64,000 nucleotides of DNA from an uncultured Eubacterium sp. (GTDB taxonomy: Bacteria > Bacillota > Clostridia > Oscillospirales > Acutalibacteraceae): positions 124,001-188,000 of the forward strand of contig CAKTGF010000002.1 of the NCBI GenBank assembly GCA_934561395.1. The letters run 5' to 3'. Positions 44,745-54,595 of the stretch are shown here, one piece after another (the first letter of the stretch is position 1; each line of letters opens with the position of its first letter). A program made the position numbers and the translations under genes. The notes beneath the pieces are model-generated. The model did no database searches. It saw only the letters and a program-made list of their open reading frames with translations, and was not told the origin of the DNA.

Positions 44745-44773
44745 TTGAAATTAAAAAATCAAGGTGTTATAAT
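44745..44773 (+). promoter_or_regulatory. Promoter of the PFOR gene
   Basis: TTGAAA (44745-44750), 17-nt spacer, TATAAT (44768-44773). Confidence 0.7.
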
Positions 44774-44841
44774 GTAATGTGGTAAGTCGGGGGAGAATAT
44801 GCACCCGGCACTATTAGTATTTTTTTATGGAGGAATTTCCA

Positions 44842-47800
44842 ATGGCAAGAAAAAAGAAAACCATGGATGGTAACAGCGCCGCTGCACACGTTAGCTATGC
44901 GTTTACAGAGGTTGCAGGTATCTATCCTATTACACCTTCTTCTCCAATGGCAGAGGAAACCGATGCTATGGCTGCAAGAGGAGTGAAAAACCTTTTTGGA
45001 CAAACAGTAAAAGTTGCAGAGCTTGAGTCTGAGGGTGGCGCAGCAGGTGCTGTTCACGGTTCACTTTCGGCAGGTGCTTTAACAACAACATACACTGCTT
45101 CACAGGGCCTTTTACTTATGATTCCAAATATGTATAAGATTGCCGGTGAGCTTATTCCAAGTGTTATTCATGTTTCGGCTCGTTGTGTTTCCACACATGC
45201 CCTTAACATTTTCGGCGACCATTCAGATGTTATGGCTTGCCGCCAAACAGGTTATGCAATGCTTTGCTCTGCAAATGTTCAGGAGGTAATGGACCTTGGT
45301 GCCGTTGCTCACCTTTCAACATTAAAGAGCCGTGTTCCTTTCCTTCACTTCTTTGACGGCTTCCGCACCTCACACGAGGTTCAGAAGATTGAGATTTGGG
45401 ATTATGAGGATCTTCGTGATATGCTTGATATGCAGGATGTTGCAGATTTCCGTGCAAGAGCACTTAATCCCGAGCACCCTGTTCTTCGTGGCTCTGCCGA
45501 GAACTCAGATATTTTCTTCCAGCACAGAGAGGCTTGTAACAAGTATTACAACGACGCTGTTGCCGCAACAGAAATGTATATGAACAAGGTTAACGAAAAA
45601 ATCGGCACTGACTATAAGCTCTTTAACTATTACGGCGCTGCAGATGCAGACAGAGTAATTGTTGCAATGGGCTCAGTTTGCGACACTATTAAGGAAACCG
45701 TTGATTTCCTTAACGCTCGTGGCGAAAAGGTTGGTATGATTTGCGTTCACCTTTACAGACCGTTCTCAGTTAAGCACCTTGTTTCTGTTATCCCTGAAAC
45801 TGTTAAAACAATTTCTGTTATTGACAGAACAAAGGAGCCGGGTTCATTGGGCGAGCCCCTTTACCTTGATGTAGTAGCTGCTCTTAAGGGCACAAAGTTT
45901 GACTCTGTACCTGTATTTGGTGGCCGTTACGGTCTTGGTTCAAAGGATACTCTTCCTGCTCACATTATTTCTGTATTTGCAAATATGAATGCAGATGAGC
46001 CTAAAAAGACCTTTACTCTTTCAATTGAGGATGATGTAACAAACCTTTCACTTCCTGTTACCGAAACACCTGATACAACACCTGCAGGCACAACATCATG
46101 CAAGTTCTGGGGTCTTGGTTCAGACGGTACAGTAGGTGCTAACAAGGATTCTATCAAAATTATCGGCGACCACACAGATATGTATGCACAGGGCTATTTC
46201 TTCTATGATTCAAAGAAATCAGGCGGCATTACAGTATCTCATCTTCGTTTCGGTTCATCGCCGATTACATCAACATACCTTATTAACAAGGCAAACTTTG
46301 TAGCATGCCACAATCCTTCTTATGTTACAAAGTATGATATGGTTCAAGACCTTCTTCCGGGCGGCACATTCCTTCTTAACTGCATTTGGAGCCCTGAAGA
46401 GCTTGACGCTAACCTCCCTGCAAGCATGAAGAGATATATTGCAGAGAATAACATTAATTTCTACACCATTAACGGTATTAAAATTGCCGAGGAGGTTGGT
46501 CTCCCGGGCAGAGCTTCAACAATTCTTCAATCTGCATTCTTCACAATTTCAGGTATTCTTCCTGTTGATGAGGCAATCGGTTATATGAAGGAAAAGGTTG
46601 TTGCTAAGTTCTCAAAGAAGGGCGAGGCAATCGTTAACGCTAACTGCAACGGTATTGACCGTGGCTCAAAGGAAGTTGTTAAGATTGATGTTCCCGCTTC
46701 ATGGAAGGATGCTGTTGACGAGCCTCAAGAGCTTCATGTTCCAACCGAAAGACCTGAAATGAAGAAATTTGTTAAGGACATTCTTGACCCTGTAGGCAGA
46801 CTTCACGGCGACGATCTCCCTGTTTCTGCATTTGTTGAAAGCGCAGACGGTGTATATCCTCAAGGCTCTGCAGCATTTGAGAAGAGAGGTATTGCAATCG
46901 CAGTTCCCGAGTGGGACCCAACAAAGTGTGCACAATGTAACCTTTGCTCAATGGTTTGCCCACACGCAGTTATCAGACCTATTTGTATGAACGAGGAAGA
47001 GGCTGCTGCCGCACCTGAGGGTACAAAGATGGTTAAGAGTAAGAGAACCGATTATCAATATGCTCTTATCGTTTCAGCTTTGGACTGCACAGGCTGTGGT
47101 TCTTGTGCAAATGTATGTCCTACAAAGTCACTTACTATGAAGCCAATTGCTTCACAGCTTGATGTTCAAAAGTCATACGACGCACTTGTTGACACATCCA
47201 TTAAGCCTGAGGTTGTTAACAACACAACAATCGGCGTTCAATATAAAAAGCCTTATCTTGAGTTCTCAGGCGCATGCGCAGGCTGCGGCGAAACTCCTTA
47301 TGCAAAGCTTGTTACACAGCTTTACGGCGATAAGATGTATATTGCAAACGCAACAGGCTGTTCATCAATTTGGGGCGGTTCTGCACCTTCAACACCTTAC
47401 ACAGTAGATAAAAACGGCCACGGCCCTGCATGGTCAAACTCACTCTTTGAGGATAATGCAGAGTTCGGTTACGGTATGTATATTGCTCAAAAACAAATCC
47501 GTGAAAGACTTGCAATGGATGCAGAGGTTCTTTCAAAGGCAGGCATTAAGGAGGCTGACGCTTGGCTTGCAACCTACGAGGATACTGCTAAGAACGAGGC
47601 TGACGCTAACGCTCTTATTGCCGCAGTTAAGGCTGCTTCACTTGACGGCGAGGCTAAGGCTGCCGCTGAGGACTTCCTTAAGGATGCAGATTATGCTGCT
47701 AAGAAGTATCAATTCATCTTCGGCGGCGACGGTTGGGCTTATGATATCGGCTTCGGCGGTCTTGACCATGTTATTGCTTCAAACGAGGATGTAAACATTG

Positions 47801-48360
47801 TTGTATTTGATACCGAGGTTTACTCTAACACAGGCGGCCAGGCATCAAAGGCTACACCTACAGGTGCTGTTGCCAAGTTTGCCGCTTCAGGTAAGATTAC
47901 AAAGAAAAAAGACCTTGCTCAAATCGCAATGTCATACGGCTATGTATATGTTGCACAGGTTGCTATGGGCGCTAACGCTAATCAGTGCTTAAAGGCATTC
48001 CAGGAGGCTGCCGCTTATAACGGACCTTCAATCGTAATTTGCTATGCTCCTTGTATTAACCACGGTATTAAGATGCCGTTTAACCAGGCAGAGCAAAAGA
48101 AGGCTGTTGCAGCCGGCTATTGGAACCTGTTCCGTTACAACCCTGCATTGATCGCAGAGGGCAAGAACCCATTCTCACTTGACTCAAAGGCTCCTTCAGC
48201 CGATTATGTTGAGTTCATTGAGGGCGAAACAAGATATTCTTCACTTAAGAGAGCATTCCCGGGCAAGGCAGAGCAGTTGTTCAGCATTGCAGCAGAAAAC
48301 TCAATTGAAAAATATAATAAGCTTGCACGCCTTGTTGATTATTATGCACCCGCAGAATAA
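44842..48360 (+). CDS. nifJ: Pyruvate:ferredoxin (flavodoxin) oxidoreductase
   Basis: 1172 residues, the single-chain homodimeric PFOR. Start at ATG 44842 with GGAGG (44829-44833) upstream; an ATG five codons earlier overlaps that site. Domain order: pyrimidine-binding part (YAFTEVAGIYPITPSSPM), C-terminal transketolase-like domain II, a 2[4Fe-4S] domain (CAQCNLCSMVCPHAV and CTGCGSCANVCPTKS), and the TPP-pyrophosphate domain (ACAGCGETPYAKLV for the third cluster, GDGWAYDIGFGGLDHV for TPP, NTGGQASKATPTG). It oxidises pyruvate and CoA to acetyl-CoA and CO2, reducing ferredoxin, the central step of anaerobic fermentation. Single gene with its own promoter and terminator. Confidence 0.97.
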   Translation: MARKKKTMDGNSAAAHVSYAFTEVAGIYPITPSSPMAEETDAMAARGVKNLFGQTVKVAELESEGGAAGAVHGSLSAGALTTTYTASQGLLLMIPNMYKIAGELIPSVIHVSARCVSTHALNIFGDHSDVMACRQTGYAMLCSANVQEVMDLGAVAHLSTLKSRVPFLHFFDGFRTSHEVQKIEIWDYEDLRDMLDMQDVADFRARALNPEHPVLRGSAENSDIFFQHREACNKYYNDAVAATEMYMNKVNEKIGTDYKLFNYYGAADADRVIVAMGSVCDTIKETVDFLNARGEKVGMICVHLYRPFSVKHLVSVIPETVKTISVIDRTKEPGSLGEPLYLDVVAALKGTKFDSVPVFGGRYGLGSKDTLPAHIISVFANMNADEPKKTFTLSIEDDVTNLSLPVTETPDTTPAGTTSCKFWGLGSDGTVGANKDSIKIIGDHTDMYAQGYFFYDSKKSGGITVSHLRFGSSPITSTYLINKANFVACHNPSYVTKYDMVQDLLPGGTFLLNCIWSPEELDANLPASMKRYIAENNINFYTINGIKIAEEVGLPGRASTILQSAFFTISGILPVDEAIGYMKEKVVAKFSKKGEAIVNANCNGIDRGSKEVVKIDVPASWKDAVDEPQELHVPTERPEMKKFVKDILDPVGRLHGDDLPVSAFVESADGVYPQGSAAFEKRGIAIAVPEWDPTKCAQCNLCSMVCPHAVIRPICMNEEEAAAAPEGTKMVKSKRTDYQYALIVSALDCTGCGSCANVCPTKSLTMKPIASQLDVQKSYDALVDTSIKPEVVNNTTIGVQYKKPYLEFSGACAGCGETPYAKLVTQLYGDKMYIANATGCSSIWGGSAPSTPYTVDKNGHGPAWSNSLFEDNAEFGYGMYIAQKQIRERLAMDAEVLSKAGIKEADAWLATYEDTAKNEADANALIAAVKAASLDGEAKAAAEDFLKDADYAAKKYQFIFGGDGWAYDIGFGGLDHVIASNEDVNIVVFDTEVYSNTGGQASKATPTGAVAKFAASGKITKKKDLAQIAMSYGYVYVAQVAMGANANQCLKAFQEAAAYNGPSIVICYAPCINHGIKMPFNQAEQKKAVAAGYWNLFRYNPALIAEGKNPFSLDSKAPSADYVEFIEGETRYSSLKRAFPGKAEQLFSIAAENSIEKYNKLARLVDYYAPAE

Positions 48361-48380
48361 TTAATACAAAATACCCACTA

Positions 48381-48411
48381 AGAACGGATGGTCCGCCATC
48401 CGTTCTTTTTT
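48381..48411 (+). terminator. Terminator of the PFOR gene
   Basis: AGAACGGATGG/CCATCCGTTCT hairpin then TTTTTT. Confidence 0.9.
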
Positions 48412-48429
48412 CTTGGTTTTCAGCAAAGA

Positions 48430-48465
48430 AATAACCCTCCGATTAAAACGGAGGGTTATTTTTAT
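48430..48465. terminator. Second hairpin between PFOR and radC
   Basis: AATAACCCTCCG/CGGAGGGTTATT hairpin with T-rich flanks; may end the minus-strand radC transcript. Confidence 0.65.
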
Positions 48466-48512
48466 CTGTGTTATGTTTTATGGAAGGCCGGGATGGTGGT
48501 GGGCTATCGGTG

Positions 48513-49196
48513 TTAATCAAAAAAGTTTGCGTATTGGAGCATGCTGCTCATGCTTTTAGTTTCGTTTTTGCCGACTATAATATGGTCGTTTAAGCGAACA
48601 TGCATTGTACGCAGCAGGTTAAGCAGTTCGATAGTAAAGTTAACATCCTCCGCCGAGGGGCTTGCACTGCCATTTGGATGATTATGCGCAATTATTGCAT
48701 TGCGTGGGTTATCCCTCAAAATGCACTCGGCAACCTTTTTAGGGTCAACCGTTGCGCTGCACTCGTCGCCTTCTGCCAAAATATTTGTTTTAATAATATG
48801 CTGATTATCGTCAAGGGTTATTAAAACAAGGCGTTCAACAGGCAGGTTGTGGAGTATTGAACGAATATGCTCCGTTGCCTCGTCAGAGGTGGAAAGCCTT
48901 ACCGAATTATCGCCGGCAATGTAATTTGATATATCGCCGATAAGTTTTATAAGTATTGCGGCATTTTCGCCAACGCCCTTGATTTGGGTCAGTTCGTTAA
49001 TACTTGCGTTTAAAACATTTTTAAGGGTGGTATATTTTTCAATAAGCTCAAAGGCAATGGGCTTTACATCCTTGCGTGGAATGGCGTAAAACAGCACCAA
49101 TTCCAATATATAATAGTCGGGCATATTGCTTATTGATGAAGAGAGATATGCCTGACGAGCCCTATCTCTGTGCCCTTCCTGAAGCTTGTCAGCCAA
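48513..49196 (-). CDS. radC: RadC family protein (JAB/MPN domain)
   Basis: 227 residues. The start is TTG at 49196, the AAGGAG site 8 nt upstream overlapping the DUF4250 stop codon. The N-terminal half has a helix-hairpin-helix-type LTQIKGVGENAAILIK segment; the C-terminal half is a JAB1/MPN metalloprotease fold with HNHPNGSASPSAEDVNF providing two His and an Asp for zinc. RadC proteins are widespread; a role in DNA repair or recombination was proposed but is poorly supported. Translationally close to DUF4250 and apparently the last gene of the glucuronate operon. Confidence 0.92.
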   Translation of the reverse strand: MADKLQEGHRDRARQAYLSSSISNMPDYYILELVLFYAIPRKDVKPIAFELIEKYTTLKNVLNASINELTQIKGVGENAAILIKLIGDISNYIAGDNSVRLSTSDEATEHIRSILHNLPVERLVLITLDDNQHIIKTNILAEGDECSATVDPKKVAECILRDNPRNAIIAHNHPNGSASPSAEDVNFTIELLNLLRTMHVRLNDHIIVGKNETKSMSSMLQYANFFD

Positions 49197-49200
49197 GTTA

Positions 49201-49380
49201 TCACTCCTTAAAAGTATTGTTGCTTATATCATACCTAAAACCTGCGTTGCCAAGCTTTTCCACAAGCTCCTGCTTATCAATATCCAAATCCTCACACATT
49301 GAGTCAAGGGAGGAATAGCAGTCACGGAGCTTGGTGTTAACAACGCTTAAAAGTATAAAAGGGTCGTTGGGAAGATTCAT
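49201..49380 (-). CDS. DUF4250 domain protein
   Basis: 59 residues, short but fully open, with AGAGG 6 nt before its ATG. The sequence NLPNDPFILLSVVNTKLRD then CYSSLDSMCEDLDIDKQEL is the typical DUF4250 family, a small cytoplasmic helical protein common in Firmicutes, probably containing an HTH-like helix pair; function unknown. It lies 27 nt after eda and 4 nt before the radC start. Confidence 0.88.
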   Translation of the reverse strand: MNLPNDPFILLSVVNTKLRDCYSSLDSMCEDLDIDKQELVEKLGNAGFRYDISNNTFKE

Positions 49381-49407
49381 AAATACCTCTGTAAAACTGT
49401 GCTTTGA

Positions 49408-50064
49408 TTATTTAGCCATTTCGGCTCTTGCCTCTTTAATTCTTTGAACAAAGAGCTTGCCGGTTTCTGTGATTTTGTCATAATCGCCTGTTTTAGCGCC
49501 TGCAATAAGTGATGAGCCTGCGCCGCAAGCGATTGCGCCTGCCTTAATCCAATCCTTAACATTGTCAACATCAACGCCGCCTGACGGCATCATAACTGCA
49601 TTTGGAATTGGGCCGTGAATATCCTTGATGAATCTTGGGCCTGCAATGTCGCCTGGGAACACCTTAAGAACATCTGCACCGCATTCCATAGCGGCAACAG
49701 CCTCTGTAGGGGTGTAAATGCCGGGCATTGACGGCACGCCGTATCTGTTGCAGCACTTAACTGTTTCAGGGTCAAAATAAGGTGCTACAATGTATTCTGC
49801 ACCTGCAAGAATAGCGATTCTTGCTGTTGCGGCATCCATAACGGTGCCTGCGCCGATAATGATTTCGCCGCTGTTATATTTAGCCCTCATAGCCTCAATA
49901 AGCTTGTCGGCATGGGGAACTGTAAATGTTAATTCAATGGCTGCAACGCCGCCTGCGATGCAAGCGTCTGTAATTTTTTCAGCCTGCTCAATCGATGTTG
50001 CACGAACAACTGCAACAATACCTACCTCTTGAATTTTAGCAAGTGTTTCAATTTTATTTGACAT
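49408..50064 (-). CDS. eda: 2-dehydro-3-deoxyphosphogluconate (KDPG) aldolase
   Basis: 218 residues of the class I KDPG/KHG aldolase family. Landmarks: VGIVAVVRATSIEQA, the Glu in AIELTFTVPHAD, GAGTVMDAATAR, and the Schiff-base Lys in DVLKVFPGD. The Ser/Gly-rich MMPSGGVDVDNV phosphate site is present. It cleaves KDPG to pyruvate and glyceraldehyde-3-phosphate. Part of the uxaC-kdgK-eda operon, completing glucuronate/galacturonate degradation. Confidence 0.93.
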   Translation of the reverse strand: MSNKIETLAKIQEVGIVAVVRATSIEQAEKITDACIAGGVAAIELTFTVPHADKLIEAMRAKYNSGEIIIGAGTVMDAATARIAILAGAEYIVAPYFDPETVKCCNRYGVPSMPGIYTPTEAVAAMECGADVLKVFPGDIAGPRFIKDIHGPIPNAVMMPSGGVDVDNVKDWIKAGAIACGAGSSLIAGAKTGDYDKITETGKLFVQRIKEARAEMAK

Positions 50065-50089
50065 AATGCTTTATCTCCTTATCGCTTAA

Positions 50090-51187
50090 TTATCTTTGAA
50101 CACGGGCGCCTGCACCGTTAACCTTTGCCTCAACTTCTTTAAGTGAGGCCATTGATGTGTCGCCGGGGGTTGTCATTGCCAATGCGCCGTGAACAACGCC
50201 GTAGTTAACTGCCTTTTGAGCATCCTCGTAGGTCATGAGGCCATAGATAAGGCCTGATGCAAAGCTGTCGCCGCCGCCTACACGGTCAAGAATTTCAAGG
50301 GCGGGATATTCAAGGGAGTTATAAATTTTGCCGTCAGCCCAGCAAATTGCTTTCCAGTCGTTAACTGTTGCGGTTTTAACGGTTCTTAAGGTTGTTGCGA
50401 TAACCTTAAAGTTAGGATACGCCTTTGTAACGGTTTCTATCATTTTGTAATAGCCGTTCATGTTAAGCTCCTTAAGGTCGGCGTCGTTACCCTCAACCTC
50501 AAAGCCGAGAGAAGCGGTAAAGTCCTCCTCGTTGCCAATCATAACATCAACATACTTGGCGATTTCCCTGTTAACCTCCTGAGCCTTTTCCTGGCCGCCG
50601 ATACCCTTCCAAAGTGATGGGCGATAGTTAAGGTCATAGGATACGATTGTGCCGTATTCCTTTGCTTTTTTTACTGCGGCAATTACGGTTTCGGCTGCAG
50701 TTTCTGAAAGTGCGGCATAAATTCCGCCTGTGTGAAGCCATCTTACGCCAAGGGTGCCGAAGATATAATCCCAATCAATATCGGTGGGCTTAAGCTGTGA
50801 TGCTGCGGTATTGCCCCTGTCGGATGCACCAACTGCGCCACGGATACCAAAGCCACGCTCGGTAAAGTTAATGCCGTTTCTTACAGTTCTGCCGATACCG
50901 TCGTATGGAACCCATTTGATAAGTGATGTGTCAACTCCGCCCTGGAGAATTAAATCCTCCATAAGGTAGCCGATTTCGTTTTCTGCAAAAGCGGTTACAA
51001 CAGAGGTTTTGAGACCAAAGCATCTGCGAAGTCCACGAGCAACATTATATTCGCCGCCGCCCTCCCATGCTCTGAATGAGCGTGCGGTTTTAATTCTGCC
51101 CTCGCCGGGGTCAAGTCTAAGCATAATTTCTCCGAGAGAAATTTCATCAAACATACATTCCTCTTTAGGCCTGAGATTAAGATTCAT
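50090..51187 (-). CDS. kdgK: 2-keto-3-deoxygluconate kinase (PfkB family)
   Basis: 365 residues from ATG 51187, with AGGAGG 9 nt upstream. PfkB/ribokinase family: EISLGEIMLRLDPGEGRI opening, WEGGGEYNVARGLRRCFG lid, YDLNYRPSLWKG strand (DLNxR motif common to KDG kinases), and the catalytic RVGGGDSFASGLIYG (Asp base). It phosphorylates 2-keto-3-deoxygluconate to KDPG, the substrate of the next gene's product. 18 nt separates it from uxaC. Confidence 0.9.
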   Translation of the reverse strand: MNLNLRPKEECMFDEISLGEIMLRLDPGEGRIKTARSFRAWEGGGEYNVARGLRRCFGLKTSVVTAFAENEIGYLMEDLILQGGVDTSLIKWVPYDGIGRTVRNGINFTERGFGIRGAVGASDRGNTAASQLKPTDIDWDYIFGTLGVRWLHTGGIYAALSETAAETVIAAVKKAKEYGTIVSYDLNYRPSLWKGIGGQEKAQEVNREIAKYVDVMIGNEEDFTASLGFEVEGNDADLKELNMNGYYKMIETVTKAYPNFKVIATTLRTVKTATVNDWKAICWADGKIYNSLEYPALEILDRVGGGDSFASGLIYGLMTYEDAQKAVNYGVVHGALAMTTPGDTSMASLKEVEAKVNGAGARVQR

Positions 51188-51205
51188 AATATGTGTCCTC
51201 CTAAA

Positions 51206-52606
51206 TTAAAATTCAAAGTATTTTATAGCATTGTTGTAGCAAATACCTTCAATTATTTCCTTTACAATGTCTTCATCATAAGCATACCAGCCGTCTTCTA
51301 TCCAGCCGCCGATTAAGCGGCACATAATTCTTCTGAAATATTCGTGCCTGCCGTATGATGTAAATGAGCGTGAGTCGGTTTCCATGCCAACAAACTTGCC
51401 TAAAACGCCCAGGTTGCCAAGAGCTTTCATTTGGTTTGTCATACCGTCCATAGTGTCTAAAAACCACCAAGCAGGGCCAAATTGAATTTTTGAATCTGCC
51501 TCGGTGCCCTGGAAATTGCCCAGCATTGTGGCAAGAACGGTGTTGTCCTTGTCATTAAGGTTGAACAAAATTGTTTTTGGGAGCACGCCCTTAACATCGA
51601 GAGCGTCCATAAAGCGGGAGAGGTTTTCTGCGATTTCGCAGTCGCCCACGGAATCAAATCCGACATCGGGGCCCAGCTTGTTGAAAAGCCTGGTTGAGTT
51701 GTTACGCATTGCACCGATGTGAACCTCCATTGCCCAGCCTAACTGATGATATTTTTCCCCAAGTGCCAAAAGCACAGGTGTTCTGTAAATATCGCCCTGG
51801 GCTTGGGTAACTGTTTCGCCGTTCATTGCTTTTTGGAATACAGCCTCAATGTCATCATCGCTTGCAAGTTTAAAGGGAACATAATCAAAGGCTTGGTCTG
51901 AAACCTTACAGCCGACAGAGTTAAAGTAATCTGCTCTGTTAAGCAGGGCGGTAATAACATCCTTGTAGGATTTGATTTCCACACCTGCGGCAGCGCCCAG
52001 CGATTTAATATAGTCGTTAAAGCCCTTTAAGTGAATGTTAAGAGCCTTGTCGGGCCTGAAGCTCGGTAAAACCTTGCAGTCAAAATCACTTTGCTCTTTT
52101 AAAAGCTTGTGGTATTTTAAATCGTCGATAGGGTCATCGGTTGTGCAAACAACCTTAACATTTGACCTTGTAATAAGGCTTTGGGGTCTGAAATCGCCCT
52201 TTGCAATTGCCTCGTTTGCCTTGGCATAAATTTCACGGGCGGTTTTTGCATTGAGGGGTGTGTCAATGCCGAAATACCTTTGCAGCTCAATATGAGCCCA
52301 GTGGTAAAGGGGATTACCCACGCAGTATTGCAGGGTTTCGCCGAATTTTACAAACTTTTCCTCCGGCGAAGCGTCGCCGGTGCAATATTTTTCGTCAACA
52401 CCGCAACTGCGCATTGCACGCCATTTATAATGGTCGCCGCTGAGCCAAAGCTGTGATATATCCGACGGTTGTTGATTTTCATAAATTTCTTTGGGACTTA
52501 AATGACAATGATAGTCGCAAATAGGCATTTTCTCGGCAAAATCGTGAAAAAGCTTTTTTGCTGTGGGAGTGTCAAGTAAAAAGTCCTTATCCATAAAGTT
52601 TTTCAT
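51206..52606 (-). CDS. uxaC: Glucuronate (uronate) isomerase
   Basis: 466 residues, typical UxaC length. N-terminal signature MDKDFLLDTPTAKKLFHDF and the metal-binding ICDYHCHLSPKEIYEN are diagnostic, along with LQRYFGID and VVCTTDDPIDDLKYH. It is a amidohydrolase-fold isomerase converting D-glucuronate to D-fructuronate and D-galacturonate to D-tagaturonate. First gene of the operon with kdgK and eda; the reductase and dehydratase steps (uxuA/B or uxaA/B) are not in the window. Confidence 0.95.
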   Translation of the reverse strand: MKNFMDKDFLLDTPTAKKLFHDFAEKMPICDYHCHLSPKEIYENQQPSDISQLWLSGDHYKWRAMRSCGVDEKYCTGDASPEEKFVKFGETLQYCVGNPLYHWAHIELQRYFGIDTPLNAKTAREIYAKANEAIAKGDFRPQSLITRSNVKVVCTTDDPIDDLKYHKLLKEQSDFDCKVLPSFRPDKALNIHLKGFNDYIKSLGAAAGVEIKSYKDVITALLNRADYFNSVGCKVSDQAFDYVPFKLASDDDIEAVFQKAMNGETVTQAQGDIYRTPVLLALGEKYHQLGWAMEVHIGAMRNNSTRLFNKLGPDVGFDSVGDCEIAENLSRFMDALDVKGVLPKTILFNLNDKDNTVLATMLGNFQGTEADSKIQFGPAWWFLDTMDGMTNQMKALGNLGVLGKFVGMETDSRSFTSYGRHEYFRRIMCRLIGGWIEDGWYAYDEDIVKEIIEGICYNNAIKYFEF

Positions 52607-52698
52607 AGGACAACTCCTTTCCGCATTCGCTTATATTATATACTCTATTATTTGCCATTTCAATAGGAAAGATTAGTATTTTAAGCCAAAAACCAATA

Positions 52699-52728
52699 AA
52701 AAACAGACTCGTAGAGTCTGTTTTTTTG
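52699..52728 (-). terminator. Bidirectional terminator before uxaC
   Basis: AACAGACTC GTA GAGTCTGTT with T runs on both sides; on the minus strand it ends the YgjP-like gene transcript and insulates the uxaC operon. Confidence 0.8.
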
Positions 52729-52732
52729 TGGG

Positions 52733-53293
52733 TTATATTATCCTTTTTAAAATTGCGCCGCCGTTTTCCTTTAACCATTTGTTTGCCGACGGATATTGGG
52801 GATATGCTTTAAGCAAAGTGGAGTAAAACGCTTTTGAATGGTTCATTTGCAGGCGGTGGCAAAGCTCGTGTGCCACAACGCTGTCAATAACCTCGTTGGG
52901 GGTAAGCATCAGCAGGCAGTTAAAGCTTAAATTGCCCTTTGATGTGCAGCTGCCCCAGCGGGTTTTTTGGTGGCGAATTGTGATTTTGCCGTAATCAACG
53001 CCTATTATTTTGCTGTAATATTCAACCCTTTGGGGTATGTATTCCTTGGCAAGGTCGGTCAGGCGTTTTATTTCATCCTCGCTTAAGGGCGGCAGTGCGT
53101 TTTTGCCCAGCTCCTCAAGGCGGGTAAGGTGTTTTTCTATCCACGAAGCCTTTTCTGCAGCATATTGCTCTGCCTGAGCATTGCTCATGAACAGGGGGCA
53201 GCGCAAAATAATTCGCAGGTCGGGGGTTATTTGAATAGACAGGGTTTTGCGGTTGGATTTTACAATTTCAACCTTGTGTCCGTTAATTTCCAT
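52733..53293 (-). CDS. YgjP-like metallopeptidase domain protein
   Basis: 186 residues. The pattern of DUF45/YgjP zinc proteins: an N-terminal beta part (VEIVKSNRKTLSIQITPD), KTRWGSCTSKGNLSFN, and VVAHELCHRLQMNHSKAFY, an HExxH zinc motif followed by a third His. Members resemble M48/SprT metalloproteases; the physiological substrate is unknown. Short unit between two hairpins. Confidence 0.9.
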   Translation of the reverse strand: MEINGHKVEIVKSNRKTLSIQITPDLRIILRCPLFMSNAQAEQYAAEKASWIEKHLTRLEELGKNALPPLSEDEIKRLTDLAKEYIPQRVEYYSKIIGVDYGKITIRHQKTRWGSCTSKGNLSFNCLLMLTPNEVIDSVVAHELCHRLQMNHSKAFYSTLLKAYPQYPSANKWLKENGGAILKRII

Positions 53294-53344
53294 AAATAAG
53301 TTATCCTTAAATTTGCCTAAATGCTGTTTTTGCAGTTAGGCGCA

Positions 53345-54493
53345 TTATTCGCTTTCGCTGCGCTGCTTAACGGTTTTGAAATTGCCGCTGTAAACATCCT
53401 TTTCGGCGCTGAGTATAGCATTTTTAAAGTTTGGCATAACGCTTTTAAAGTTTTTTCGGGTTTCGCTGTCAATTCCGTCTGCAAGCTCCTTACCTGTCTT
53501 AACGGTGCCCACAAAATCGTTTTTAAAATTAAGCAGGCCTGCGTATTGGTCGTTGCAAAAAAGCTTGGTCAGCACTGTGTCAAATGCCTGGCTTTGCTCG
53601 GTATTTAAATTGTTAACAAGGTTATACATCATTAAATCGTTAACCTTGCCAAGGGAACTTAAATCGTTGGTAATTCTTAATTTATCGCCGTTAAACTGCC
53701 AGGTGCTTAAATCGTGCTGCAAAGGGCCGAGCACACGCTTGCTTTTAACAACGGTGTAATCGTCGTCGTGGCAAAGCATCATTCCGATTAAGGAGGATTC
53801 AGGCACAAAATGCCTGTATTTAGGCAGCATTTCCTTGTATTCCTCGGAGTTTAAGAAATCGTAATTTTGAAAGCCCGGGCCATCGTTGTTATAAAGTCTT
53901 ACTATTCTGTTGCGAACCTCTTTTTTGCAGTTAAGGGCTCCGTACTGTGCCACATAGCCACCCTTGGAGTGGCCGCAAACTATAATGTCGCCGCTGAATT
54001 TTTGAGCAACAGCCTCAAGGTAATCGGTTGCAAGTTTGTTCGATGGTACGGAGTCCTTAAACAAAATGTCAAAATCCTCTTTCCAGCCGATTAAGGTGTC
54101 ATCGGTGCCCCTAAACAGAACAACAATTGTGTTATCAGGCAGCAAAAAGGTTGCCGCATTAAACTGAACGGCAGGGCTCGTGCCGAAAACGCCGGTTGCG
54201 CCCACCACCTTCATTTGGGCATAGCGCTTTTTTGCAGCCATATTCATGGTTTGAACGCTTATGTCCTTGGTTAAAACCAAGCCTACGGGAGTGTGCTTTC
54301 TGCCCCTTAATTCAAACAGCTCATTGCAGACTTTATCAAAAGGTACGGGCTCGTCATCAAGGCTTGATGAAACCACCTGCTCAATGGGCATATAGTACAT
54401 ATAGCACATTGCAACATTGTCGGCATCGGTAAAGCCCTTTGCGGTAAATGCGGTATCGCCGTAATTTTTTATGTAATCTTTAAGATAGCTCAT
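53345..54493 (-). CDS. Mbeg1-like/DUF2974 alpha/beta-hydrolase protein
   Basis: 382 residues from ATG 54493, which has AGAGGGGA 4-5 nt upstream; an ATG six codons earlier lacks it. The alpha/beta-hydrolase core shows LFRGTDDTLIGWKEDF, then DIIVCGHSKGGYVAQY with the nucleophile Ser in G-H-S-K-G, and a later catalytic acid/His region (ESSLIGMMLCHDDDYTVV). No signal peptide, so cytoplasmic. Family members are uncharacterised, lipase-like. Divergent from the CHAP protein gene. Confidence 0.85.
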   Translation of the reverse strand: MSYLKDYIKNYGDTAFTAKGFTDADNVAMCYMYYMPIEQVVSSSLDDEPVPFDKVCNELFELRGRKHTPVGLVLTKDISVQTMNMAAKKRYAQMKVVGATGVFGTSPAVQFNAATFLLPDNTIVVLFRGTDDTLIGWKEDFDILFKDSVPSNKLATDYLEAVAQKFSGDIIVCGHSKGGYVAQYGALNCKKEVRNRIVRLYNNDGPGFQNYDFLNSEEYKEMLPKYRHFVPESSLIGMMLCHDDDYTVVKSKRVLGPLQHDLSTWQFNGDKLRITNDLSSLGKVNDLMMYNLVNNLNTEQSQAFDTVLTKLFCNDQYAGLLNFKNDFVGTVKTGKELADGIDSETRKNFKSVMPNFKNAILSAEKDVYSGNFKTVKQRSESE

Positions 54494-54535
54494 AAAATCC
54501 CCTCTAAACATTAAAATATGCCGTAGTATAAGTTA

Positions 54536-54564
54536 ATTTTAGCATAAATTTTACTGTGTTTCAA
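54536..54564 (-). promoter_or_regulatory. Promoter of the Mbeg1-like gene
   Basis: Minus strand TTGAAA (54564-54559), 17-nt spacer, TAAAAT (54541-54536). Confidence 0.6.
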
Positions 54565-54595
54565 CGGAATAATTTGCTTAATATACAAATTATAC